This document shows, one piece after another, positions 37,493-47,457 of a stretch of 64,000 nt of DNA (positions within the stretch are counted from its first letter, which is position 1; every line of letters begins with the position of its first letter). Location of the stretch: the NCBI GenBank assembly GCA_019787685.1, contig JAHNUO010000022.1, positions 124,001 to 188,000 on the forward strand, written 5' to 3'. A program made the translations under genes and the position numbers. This stretch comes from Chiua virens (Eukaryota; Basidiomycota; Agaricomycetes; Boletales; Boletaceae). The notes below the pieces were generated by a model. It saw only the letters and a program-made list of their open reading frames with translations. It was not told the origin of the DNA and searched no databases.

Positions 37493-38929
37493 TTAAAAGG
37501 CTGTCGTCGAGTCGACCTCGATTGTCGGCACGATCGATGCGATGAACTTGAGGAAGACGACGAGATAAAAGTCCACGCGCATGCCTTCGACTTCCTCGTC
37601 CTCGCCTCCCACACCGCCGACCTTGTCGTCCTTGTTTGACTTGCGTCCAAATCCCCACTTCTTCTTGCTTTCCTTTCCGTCCTTCTTGCGTGCTGCGAGC
37701 TGTTCTTCGACGACCCCCACGTTCATCCGTTCGATGACTTTCTTCATGACGCTTGCATGTTTGCATGGGTGAACTGAGGCTGCTTGCAGTGTGGCGGAGT
37801 GTGGGAATGCCTCGATGGTGACTGTCTTGAGCGCATGGTCAGCTGAGACGTCTTGGAAGATCTGGGGCGGCGTGAGAGGGGTACGATTCTACGATGTCAT
37901 AAGAAACATGAGCAGGCAGCTTCTTCCGCGAAAGTGAGAAACCGTGTGACGCACCTCATCGTAGCCGATCAACCAGATCCGTGGGGTCTGGTAGTACTTG
38001 TCGTATGTGATCATCACATCGTATGTTCGTACTTGAAGGAGATTGCCCTTGGCGACCTCAATCTCGCTAGGGAGCGTCAAGATGAATCGTGCGATGAGAG
38101 AAACGGGTACTACTCACCTCGCGTCGATGACAACCCCCGATGCCACTGCCTTGGGCGCCGCGGTCGCTTCATCCTCACCCTCTTCCAAATCCTCCTCTTC
38201 CATGTCCGGAATGTCATCTAGATCCGGCGTCTCACCGACAGTCGCCCCTGTCGTCGAACTGATCGACACGTTCCCGACGGCGGTCGCTAGTTCATGGTCT
38301 GCATCCCCATCCAGATCCGGAATATCATCGATCTCGCCTGGATTCGCGGCCGAATCGACAGTGGGTTTCCGGCCTGCGTGTGTCTCGACCCATTCATCTG
38401 CCGCACCGCCGGACGCGTCGCCGAAGTTGAGCAGACGTTCGGCGTCTTCATCGGCGTCGGTGTAGGCGAGCGAGGTCGCTCGGCGGAGGCAGGGTACGCC
38501 GTGGGTGACAAGGTATTGCTTGTCTGTGGGGAGGTAATCACGGGCTTTGGACGCGTCGCCACGTTCCCTGGTCGTGGATGAAGTGAACCGATGCGTTGGT
38601 AGTGCAAGATCGAAAAGACTTACCATGTCCAGACGGGGAACTTGTACGCAAGAAAGTCGCCTGCAGCGACGAACTCCTCTGGTTGCGAGGTCAGATTCGG
38701 GAGAAATGGGGCGAGTAGGTTGAAGGGCACACCTGGGGTTATCCTGCCATGTTCTTTGAACTTGCTTTCCTTGAGTACCTGTGAGATACGGTCAGCAGTT
38801 GGTGTAGATCTCGAGATTGACCAACGTACGGGGCTGAGGTAGTCGCGCACGGCCCAATATTGTTGCTAGGGATGAAGTGAGTCGATTTAGCTCGAGATTA
38901 GATAGAGAACTTGCCTGGATTGCATGCAT
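37493..38929 (-). CDS. ATG3: Autophagy E2-like conjugating enzyme Atg3
   Basis: Atg3 transfers Atg8 to phosphatidylethanolamine. The start at 38929 gives MHAIQ, and after an intron with a GC donor (38914-38866) [12 protein letters not shown]. Then come [34 protein letters not shown], and [20 protein letters not shown] with LRRA. A long acidic insert ([26 protein letters not shown]) is the flexible region known to bind partners. The core ends [25 protein letters not shown], and the catalytic cysteine motif [16 protein letters not shown]. The C-terminus [20 protein letters not shown] is conserved. An extra Lys/Gly-rich stretch lies near 37650. It appears intact. Confidence 0.95.
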
Positions 38930-39336
38930 GTCGCGTGTAGAGAGAGCTGGTAGAGAGTGGTATGAGTACGAGGAAGACGGTCTCGTTCAAGCGTTGCCAC
39001 AATCAGACCCTACACCAATCGATCTCTCCTAATCAGGCAACCACGTGGCAACCTCAACCTCAGAGTTTCTAGTATCTATCATGACACCAGAGGGTAGTAG
39101 ATTGAGGAAGGATTCCTTCAGGGGCTCGGTATCAGAGAAGAACCACCTTGATCCAGCATGCCTTCCAATCCTAGTGTATCCGGAAACTACGCCTAGGGGT
39201 TATTATAACCCGGGGGCCTAGGCAAATTTAGAAACCAATACTGGTGGTTACAGCCCGTTGACGAGTGTTCGACGTCACGACGTTCAGCATCCTGCTTATA
39301 TAGAGCATTCCAACTCACGGTACATGTCAGATATTC
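38930..39336. other. Intergenic, no gene seen
   Basis: This holds the ATG3 promoter and the 3' end of the LYAR-type gene. No motif beyond that was identified. Confidence 0.5.
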
Positions 39337-40984
39337 CTACTCCTTAACAGCCTCTGATGACTCCCTTCTATGCTTTTTCCTTTTCTTCTCCTCTTTATCC
39401 ACCGGTAGCGGTACATCGCTAGCATCCTTACCACCATCCTTTTCTTCCCTCTTGCGTTTCTTTTCGCTCGACGGCTTCGCCAAAGTGGCAGAGTCCTTTG
39501 ACTTTTTGCTCTTTTTCGTCTTTTTGTGGTCGTCACTCGGAATAGGGTCACCACCCTCTTTTCGTTTTCGCTTCTTCGACTTTTCTGTCGAATCTTCGTC
39601 TGGCAATGACGTGCTTGCGGGTTCTACTGGAGACGCAGTGAGCTCGTCCACCTTGGATATACGCTTCTCCTTTTTGCTCTTCTTCGATTTTTTGGCTTTC
39701 CCCTGTGTCGCTGAGTCTGCATTGATTGCATCCGCACTGGGAGTCTTGTCCTTGGACTTCTTTTTCTCCTTTACGACCTTTTCCGGCTCGTCTCCGTCAC
39801 GTGCCTCGTCCCTGCTGTCTTGCTGCTTCGTTTTCGAACTCTTGCCCTCCACTTGCATGTCCGCGTTCGTCTTTGATGGGGAATGGGAATCACTCTTGGA
39901 CTTTTTCTTTTTCTTCCTCTCCGAGTCATCATTCTTTCCCTCCTCGTTATCCTCTCCTTTCGATCGCTCTACCCCAGGAGTTTGTGCGTCCTCGACCTTT
40001 TTTCTTCCCTTCTTCTCCTTCTTCTCCTTCTTTCCGGTTGAACCCGTAACGTTCTCAGCCAAAGGTAGAGGTGGCACGGACACGTTTTCCACTGTAGCAG
40101 ATGCCTTCGTCTGTCAATGATCACAGAGACACTCAGTAAAACCACCATTTCCCAGATATATACGTGATATACCTTGGTCTCTCCGCTCGATGCTTTCGTC
40201 TTTGATGTCGACTTTTTCTCCTTGTGCTTCTTCTCCTTTTTTGGTTTCTCCGGCAACGAATCGGGACCAGCGTCCGTGTTCCCGAGTGCCGTTCCCGGCG
40301 AGGTGTTTGGGGGAACGGGCGTGGATACACCGACAGTCGCGTTCTGAGTTATTGATTTGGAGGTGATGTCGGTGGGTATTGTTGGAGGAGACAATCGCTG
40401 AGGCGTGCCAAGAGGTGTGTCGTTCGCGCCCGTCGCTTCGTAACGTGGTCGTCTTCCACCGTAGTACCCACCCCGACCTTGAAAGCCGCCCCTTCCGCTC
40501 CCTCTTCCCCTTCCCTGAAAGCCACCCTGATATCCGTGCTCATTGCCGTGCCCATTCTCGGTGACATCGCCGTTTCGGTGGACCCCGTTCTATCACGGCG
40601 TCTCATGTTAGTTAAAAGGGCGAAAAAGTGGGGATGCGTACGCTTTTTGGTGCTTTATACAAGCTCTTTTGGTATTTTTCTGCCTCAGAGATACACGACG
40701 TGTGAGATTTGTATTCGGAGGGGGTATGGAACGTCACGGAACAATCGATACAGTCAAAGCCGGAATGACAGCGACCGTGGTGCTGGTCGAGCTTGGGTTT
40801 TTTTACGACGTCGCTGCAGGCTGGTAGGGCCGCCGAGAGGACATAAGGACGAGACGTGAAGATAAAAAAGGGCAATGATCACTAGTGCACTGACCATGGC
40901 ATCTGGATCGGGATGTACATTGACATGGTCAGAGGAAAGTGACATATACAAGCCTGGCAGGATCACGCACAGAAATGAGACCAT
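39337..40984 (-). CDS. LYAR-type C2HC zinc-finger nucleolar protein
   Basis: Spliced, the N-terminus reads MVSFLCHACSDVVKKPKLDQ, then HHGRCHSGFDCIDCSVTFHT and YKSHTSCISEAEKYQ, the zf-LYAR domain with its Cys/His ligands. It needs exon 1 (40984-40971), an 8-nt exon (40902-40895), and exon 3 from 40820 to 40642. Next, from 40589, is an Arg/Gly-rich stretch (GRGRGSGRGGFQGRGGYYGG) and then a long Lys/Glu-rich tail of KKEKKEKK- and KKRKKH-type runs up to the stop at 39337. The family acts in ribosome biogenesis and nucleolar growth control, and the basic tail fits nucleolar retention. Total length is about 420 residues. Family confidence is high; the microexon is inferred from frame and splice sites. 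Confidence 0.88.
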
Positions 40985-41397
40985 TGGGCACCGTTTTGGA
41001 TGACGAACGTATAGACTGGATATTGTCAAGCGATATCGTCTAAAAAAGCCTCGTGATTACACAGAACAGGCATGCGCGAGAGAAAAAAACAATCGCATCT
41101 GTCACATCATTTACTTACACAAACAACTCAAAGGTGTACCGTTTGAGCGACGGGAAATACAGTCGAGTGCCAACGAGATTAACTATACACCATCCCAACT
41201 AAATACACCTGTACAGACTAGTTTGCAGACAGTCACGGCCACGAGCCGCCCAGCAACAGTGAGCAATCATAACCAAGTTCCTATGGTGGTGCGAATCCCT
41301 CTCAAGGAATGGTAACGAAAGGTCTTAACCCTTCAGTTTTCGTTCGCCGTCTGCACTCCTAGTCAGAGTCAGAGGGTCACAATTGTCCCTGTTAAAT

Positions 41398-43876
41398 TCA
41401 CCGTTGGGGCCTAGTCATTTCGAGAAGCTCGCCGTTTGTAAATTTGACGAGATCTTCGCTGGACGGACGGGATTGAGGTACGTTGGCAGTAGACCAGCAG
41501 CACTGGATAAACTTCCACCGACGTTCCGTAACCAATGCATTACTGGGCCGTCTCGGTGTCATTCCTCTCGAGACAGCATGGACGACCTGTGCCTCGCGAG
41601 AATAATAGTGGTAGGGCATCTTGCCCGTCAGAATCTGCGCGTGATCGTTCGTTTGATTCAAGATGGCAAGCTGAAAAAGTGACACGGACCTGCAGCATCA
41701 CGCCCCCGAACGAATATACGTCACTCTCTTCGGTCGGTGTAACTTTTGACGGTTCGTCATCAAATATCTGGAGGTCGAGCAACTCGGGAGCTGTCCAGCG
41801 TAACGTCCCCCTTGCTTGAACTGAAGAGGCGAACGTGGATCCTCCGAGTTCCGTCAATAACGTTGAAAGACCAAAATCAGAAATATAGGCTCTCCCGTTT
41901 GCGCAGACGAGTACGTTTGACTGTATGATCGTGAGTTTACGTTGTAGAGTCGTGAGGCGACTGTAATACCACGTACACCAGACAAGTCGCCATGCACGAC
42001 CGAGCACGAATGTACTGATCCAAGTCAGGTATACGACTTCATTTAGAGGGCAGACACGTGAGAAAACTGAGGCACTCACAACATCGTAGGCCAGACGCAG
42101 CATCATCAAGCTACGAAAATTCTGTCATGTTGTTCACCAAAAGCTATCGTATGCCTACCAGAGTGAGGATCTCAGCAATCGAGAGTCTATCATAATGGTC
42201 CTCCAGATAGTTGGTGAGAGACCCATGGTCTAACCAGGGGCACACCATGGCAGGGAACCGCCCAAACCCCATCGTGGTTCCAAGAAGCGGTAGGACGTTG
42301 GCGTGTTTCAGGGACAACCAAATTTTGATTTCTCGATGAAGTCGCTACGAAACCGAGACATCAGCAACCAACTTGCACCCCTAGACCAGAGGGAGGATGA
42401 GTCACCCTTTTTTTGGTGGCAAAGTTTGCATCCTCGGCAGAGTATGTTCTGATAGCTTTAATTGCGACCTGAGTTCATCAATAGTCATATCGGTTACTAC
42501 TCCGAGTCCCCCACCTTGACGGTCTCCAAGCTCGTTTTTAGCATCCCTTTATAGATGTCTGCGAATCCGCCGGATGCGACAGGATCATGGCCGACTCGCG
42601 TTACGTGAAGGGTGAGATCGTTTGAGAAATATCTCGAGTGGTTATTAGCGCGCGAGTTCACCAACAGCACTAGTAGTGCCTGATTTACTTACTCATCTCG
42701 AGAATGTGAAGTTTCGTGGAATGAGTGATGTTGAGAAGCCGAGAAGGCCCCCAAACTCGGGAAGCCGCCAACACGATCAATCATCTCGTAACCCGAGACA
42801 AAACTCTGCAACCATCGTCAAGAAAGCAAGCAAGGAGACGCGCAGCACGGGCGTACCATATCCCTTATGCCTCGGGTCAACTGTTCGAGTCCAAACGGCG
42901 GCCAGGTTCCAGACCGCGTCTGAGAGGGAATGCTTATATCATCTACATAGTATTTCGGGAGGATGTCACGGAGACTGCGAATGGTGATCATCTTGCCTCC
43001 GCCCGTTGCGAGGGCGTAGTTTGGTGAGATGGCAATGGAATGGATAGTTTCCGTGTGTTCGACGACAGGTCCAACTCGCGCATGTGTCGTGGTGTCCCAG
43101 AAAATAACGGATGAATCCGCGGAGGTCACGATGAACTTTCCGTTGCGCGCTACAATCATGCACTTGATATCACTGTTGCTGCCGGTATAGATGGGGCGTT
43201 GGGCATGAATGCTTCCCGAGGACAGATCTAGGCATTTGATATCACCGTCAAAAGATAAAGCAAAGAGAAGCGTGCTGGTAAATGACCAGGCAAGGGATTG
43301 GTTCTCGTATGAGTTGACTCTCATCGGGACATCGGCGAGCAAACGTCCATCGTGACTGCTGTAAATCCGGATGGATTCGTTCCACCATGTGGCAGTGGCG
43401 AAGAGTTCTCCGTCGGGGGAGAACTTGACCGCAGCCAGGAAGTAGTTGTGTTCGAAAGGGCCAAGAAGGCGCTTGCCAGACGGGAGAGTCCAGACAGAAG
43501 CTGTCTTGTCATCCGAACCGCTGGCGATTTTCGTCACATCTGGAGACACATCCACAGCACGCACCCAATTTTGATGCGCCTTGAACTCGTTCACTTTCTC
43601 GTGGCGCTCTGCATCCCATACGATCACCTGGCCACTTCCCGTACCAGCAACGACCCACTTCCCATCCGAGGAGACCGCAATATTGAGGACAGTACTCCCT
43701 GCGTGCATGGGCGTTCCGACCACTTCCTGACCGTTCCCGGCTTCCCAGACTCGAACCTTTCCGCCGTAACCACCACCTACGATATGCCTCCCGTCAGCGA
43801 GAAATGCAACTGAGCAGACGTCTTTGGACACATTGATTGCGGTCGTCTGGTAATAAGCATTGCTACTCTTTTCCAT
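41398..43876 (-). CDS. WD40-propeller/protein-kinase fusion protein
   Basis: The N-terminal exon (43876 to about 42870) has WD40 blades: GRHIVGGGYGGKVRVWEAGN, SDGKWVVAGTGSGQVIVWDA, VSPDVTKIASGSDDKTASVW, and KFIVTSADSSVIFWDT. Two in-frame introns (donor GTACGC after GIRDM; donor GTAAGT after SHSRD, with branch-like CTAAT and acceptor before 42640) join it to YFSNDLTLHVTRVGHDP and the kinase: ASGGFADIYKGML, VAIKAI, RLHREIKIWLSLKHANVLPL, SVVHGDLSGSNVLVCANG, ISDFGLSTLL, GTLRWTAPELLD, SDVYSFGG, ending EMTRPQR at 41398. HRD is HGD, common in fungal TKL-like expansions; Lys, Asp and DFG are kept. An additional 5' exon starting at 43968 is possible. The propeller is paralogous to the gene at 33.6 kb. 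Confidence 0.78.
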
Positions 43877-43969
43877 CTGGGAAACTGTCGCGCAAGTGAG
43901 CAGCTCCTCCTCGATCAGCTAGCATTGTACCCACCCGTTCCTGACCAACTTGTTGATCTGGAAATCATG

Positions 43970-44699
43970 CTGGCCAGGGAGTAGACCGAAGCCTGGTTTG
44001 AGCGGTTATCCGCAATAGTCACCGTTATCTCAGTAACACCTTGGTGAATTGCGATACGCTTTTAAATCCATAAATATTCATTCACACACACTCGAACGTC
44101 TCAGTCTCGTGGGGCCCGTCTTCTACGGGTGACTAGATTCGTCTGGACACTCGTAGGAACTTTCTTGACGACTTTCACGAACAGACAAACTTGAAGCCTG
44201 TCACGCTGTGTCCCGTTCACGACACTGAGTTCCTTGCAGCCGTTTTCCTAACTAGGGTAAAAACAGAAAAATGGTGAGGGTAAAAGTTTGCCGTGCACAT
44301 TCCCATCAACGCAAGCAAGTGAGTACCGAAAAACCCGCATGAAGTGTCAGCGGCAGTTCTTGCAGCGGAATTCTTTGCCCTGATATATCACGTGACTGTG
44401 GGTATGTTCGGCATTTCCCGCAGGATGTACTGCTTATATATTCTTCCCCTATTCAAGTAACGGCGAGGCGTCAACCTTTCCCCCATCTCTCAGGCAGTTG
44501 AAACTATCTCCGTGGTCGATATGACGATTCGCCTGACCGGTGAAACCATTAGCGTGTCACAGGTATGTTTATTCCTCATCGAGTTATTGGCGTCGACGAT
44601 CTCTCTCTTTTTGTGAGGCGAGCTTGATCTTTCAAGTGAGATTTGAGAATGCACGTCGACATATTTATCCGTTTCACACCAGTTAGTTCACTCTGTGCG
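43970..44699. other. Intergenic/promoter region
   Basis: It lies between the WD40-kinase gene and the small unknown gene, which diverge. A TATATA at about 44433 lies some 90 nt upstream of an ATG at 44521 (MTIRLTGETISVSQ, followed by a GT donor), which could be an alternative first exon for the next gene. Confidence 0.4.
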
Positions 44700-45237
44700 A
44701 TGCAAACGTTCAAGTTTTCCCCTCCTCCGCTGAGCATGATCTCAAGGTAAGTCGACAGTCACATTATTATGTTTGGTTGTCTAGCCTGAGCTTCCCTGCC
44801 TCTCTTTCATGCATGTGAGTGATATCGATCCGAGAACGTTCCCTTTAGGCGAACCGGACGGTATTCAAGATCGTGCGATAGGATTACGTGTGTCATTGAA
44901 CCTTCCTGCTTACCACCACAGAGATTGGATTACATTCTATCGTACGATAATATGCCATCTGGTCATAAGCAGATTATGATCCTTGATTCGATGACAGAGC
45001 CAATATGCCAATCGAGCCTACTTCGCACGATCAATAAATGCTCGCGCATGTCGCCGTCCACCTACCACCCTGGCGATCAAACACAACTCTTGATTGTAAA
45101 TTTAATCCAGCCACGGTCGTGCATGGGACCAAAGTAAGTTACATAACACTCGAAATACGCCTACCCTTAAAAGTGTCATACTAAATGCTCACAAGGATGT
45201 AGCCTCAAGCAGCTCTCCGAAATTGGGTACGAGGTGA
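44700..45237 (+). CDS. Small unknown protein (spliced)
   Basis: A chain of exons keeps frame through GT...AG introns: MQTFKFSPPPLSMIS (44700), LSFPASLSCM, then MRTGRYSRSCDRITCVIEP joined without a break to RLDYILSYDNMPSGHKQIMI, STYHPGDQTQLLIVNLIQPR, and SCMGPK. A last exon gives DVASSSSPKLGTR with TGA at 45235-45237. The result is about 150 residues, neutral to basic, with no signal peptide or known domain. The coherence of the longest exon and the matching phases support a gene. The start could instead be an upstream exon at 44521. I do not recognise the family. Confidence 0.4.
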
Positions 45238-45706
45238 GTCTTTTCAAGTGTTTCGAACATGAGGATTTGAGCTTCGGCAGCATGGTAATGACTGAGAAAA
45301 TTTTCGCTAGTTTCAAGAACGTCACCTTCGAGATCAAAGCCAAGATTTTCACAAACCAGCTTGGAGTCGCGGCACGACCCGGAGGCAAATAGCAATTCGC
45401 TCCTGTGTTACACAACTCAATGAGTTCTGTTTCATCTAACATCGGATGGGAAATGAATTGTGTATCCACGACACCAGCGTCGTCAAAATGGTTGGATATG
45501 AACAAATTCATCCAGAGGCCAGAGGCCACGTCTGAGTTCACTCGCCACGCATGCTACATTCTGATGGAGGTGGGGTCAAACCTACAGGATCTAACTTCTA
45601 ACGTTACTATCCTACATAAGCATTCCAAGAGTGGGGTATCCTATGAAGTATGTACCAAGTCCCAGGAAACCTAAAATTATCACGTGTCCGCCAACCCTGG
45701 CAGGTG
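45238..45706. other. Intergenic, weak antisense ORFs
   Basis: Minus-strand ORFs of 68 and 121 codons overlap each other here and overlap or abut the 3' end of the small unknown gene. One is acidic (DLEGDVLETSENFLSHYHAA). Neither can be assigned. Confidence 0.3.
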
Positions 45707-46408
45707 TCACGGTTTTCCAAACTTGACCAACCACGTCTCCTTACACGCCTGCGACCCAGGCAGCCGTCGCTTCTTTTCGAACTCCTCGTCCCGCTCCAGC
45801 CCCTTGAACGCAGTTGTCTCGGCAAGCCAATCGATCCTCTTTAGGCGCATTTCCTTCTCGTTCCTTGCCTTTCCCGCCTTCTCGATCGTCTCCTTCCTCG
45901 ACTTGTCATGTACGACAATACCCCACTCTGAATCCACAATCGGCTCTTGCAGCATCGCGTAGAGACCCTCAAAGATGGCGCCGCACGTGACCACCGACCC
46001 TGTGGGAACACGGATATCGATGGACCAGGGAAATGCTTTGGAGATGATGCGGACTTCGTGCGTTGGCTGTGCGAACGCTGGCTGGAGTGCGACTTGTTGG
46101 TACGTGGAGAGAAGGATCCCCTCTCGTGCAGGTTTGCGAAGGTCATAACGAATGTTTGTCGTGTCAGCTGCCAGTGCGGGATTCAGATGAGATTGGCTGG
46201 ATTGCATGCGATCGTCTGTGTCCGTACCAAGGGATGTGTATGAGAAAGGGATGTGGGCGGAGAGATGAGGTAGGAACTCACAGAATTGCCATCCGCTGGC
46301 GGGCGGTCTTTGATAATAGTGATCGTTGTGCTGAGGTGGGAGATAGACGTGTGGATTGTATGGCGTTTGGTACCATGCTGGTGGGTAGCGATTTCCATAG
46401 GGATCCAT
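45707..46408 (-). CDS. DUF6699 domain protein
   Basis: A single open frame from 46408 (MDPYGNRYPPAWYQTPYNPH, Tyr/Pro/His-rich) to 45707. The body reads LNPALAADTTNIRYDLRKPA, then THEVRIISKAFPWSIDIRVP, GSVVTCGAIFEGLYAMLQEP, VDSEWGIV, and LKRIDWLAETTAFKGLERDE with GSQACKETWLVKFGKP at the end. These are the conserved blocks of DUF6699, a domain of unknown function common in Agaricomycetes. A GTGAGT near 46280 might be an intron donor, but splicing to the visible acceptor would break frame, so I keep the unspliced model. About 233 residues, apparently intact. Confidence 0.85.
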   Translation of the reverse strand: MDPYGNRYPPAWYQTPYNPHVYLPPQHNDHYYQRPPASGWQFCEFLPHLSAHIPFSYTSLGTDTDDRMQSSQSHLNPALAADTTNIRYDLRKPAREGILLSTYQQVALQPAFAQPTHEVRIISKAFPWSIDIRVPTGSVVTCGAIFEGLYAMLQEPIVDSEWGIVVHDKSRKETIEKAGKARNEKEMRLKRIDWLAETTAFKGLERDEEFEKKRRLPGSQACKETWLVKFGKP

Positions 46409-47457
46409 GTATGATGTGCAAGTGGATGGGAAAGGGGGAATTTCTCTGAGAAAAAGGAGTTGGTATGATGCGCTTTTAAGGGCGGAAGCCTTGGGCGCTT
46501 CGAGCTACACGGTGAGGGAAACAAAATAGGCCGACTCCGCGATCAAGCCTGTGCCCGGGGCCTGTCGAGGAAGATCATTAAAAGTCGGTGCTGACTTCGC
46601 AGCGCGAGCCTAGATAAGGGGTAAGGCTATGAAGGGCAACATAGACCTAGTCAAGATGACTTCATGATCGGTATGTATGAGTTTCAAACTGGACTATGGT
46701 CCAAGGCTGTGCGGTTCGGCCGACAACCCGTTCAACCGTTGGGGCAGTTCATGTTATTGCATGATCTCACCTTTACTTATGTAAGTAACATCTGTTGTAA
46801 GGTACATATTACTCGCGACACACAAGTACATCAACTCTGTTCCGCAGCGCACCATGAAAGACACTATAAAGCACTCACCGGTTGTTGAGATATGCTGTGA
46901 AGCGTGTCGTTCGACCGAGAACTCTCTGGTCATTGCAATGTATAGGTCAAGCGTCCGCGTCATGACACAGGTCTCACATTCAAATCGTGACATAGCAATC
47001 GGCGATGCAAGGTGGCATTAAAGCGGAGTCCGAAGCTGTAATACGAAGATGTCGCCAAGCCGAAGTGCCGCTGAGTTGCCCTGATATATGATTGGTCAAT
47101 CGAGTTTATCTCTGTTTGCACTCTGGCCGCCTTATGTCAATCCGCAACACGTCGATGCGACACGCAAATGTCGTGCCAGGTCTCATATCATGTCAACAAA
47201 GGAGACATAAGTCACTGCGTCGCGGGGGAATCAGCGTGCACGGATTGCTCCTCGGATACGATGTGCGATGTCAAAATCTATGGAATTGATGACGTTAGTC
47301 ATCATACCTGCTCGTCCATCGCACAGCATGGCCTCGAGATGATGTTTCACCTGATTTGTTCGGTAGGAAGTTGAATTACATAAGGTTCGTACCTTCATGA
47401 AATGGCATGTCGCAGATAAGCCACCTAATCCTTTTGTCAACTTACTTCCACTATCCA
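46409..47457. other. Intergenic between divergent genes
   Basis: About 1 kb separates the DUF6699 gene and the peroxidase gene. Short ORFs are present on both strands without recognisable motifs. Confidence 0.5.

Noticed and set aside
39452..40120. 222-codon plus-strand ORF rich in Phe/Ser
   Set aside because: It is the antisense shadow of the Lys/Glu-rich tail of the LYAR-type gene; AAG/GAG-type codons read backwards as TTC/CTC.
42676..43027. Plus-strand ORFs of about 100 codons opposite the WD40-kinase linker
   Set aside because: Antisense to convincingly spliced coding sequence and without motifs.
45176..45541. Minus-strand ORFs as a possible gene
   Set aside because: Two frames overlap each other and overlap or abut the 3' end of the better-supported plus-strand exon chain; no family could be recognised.
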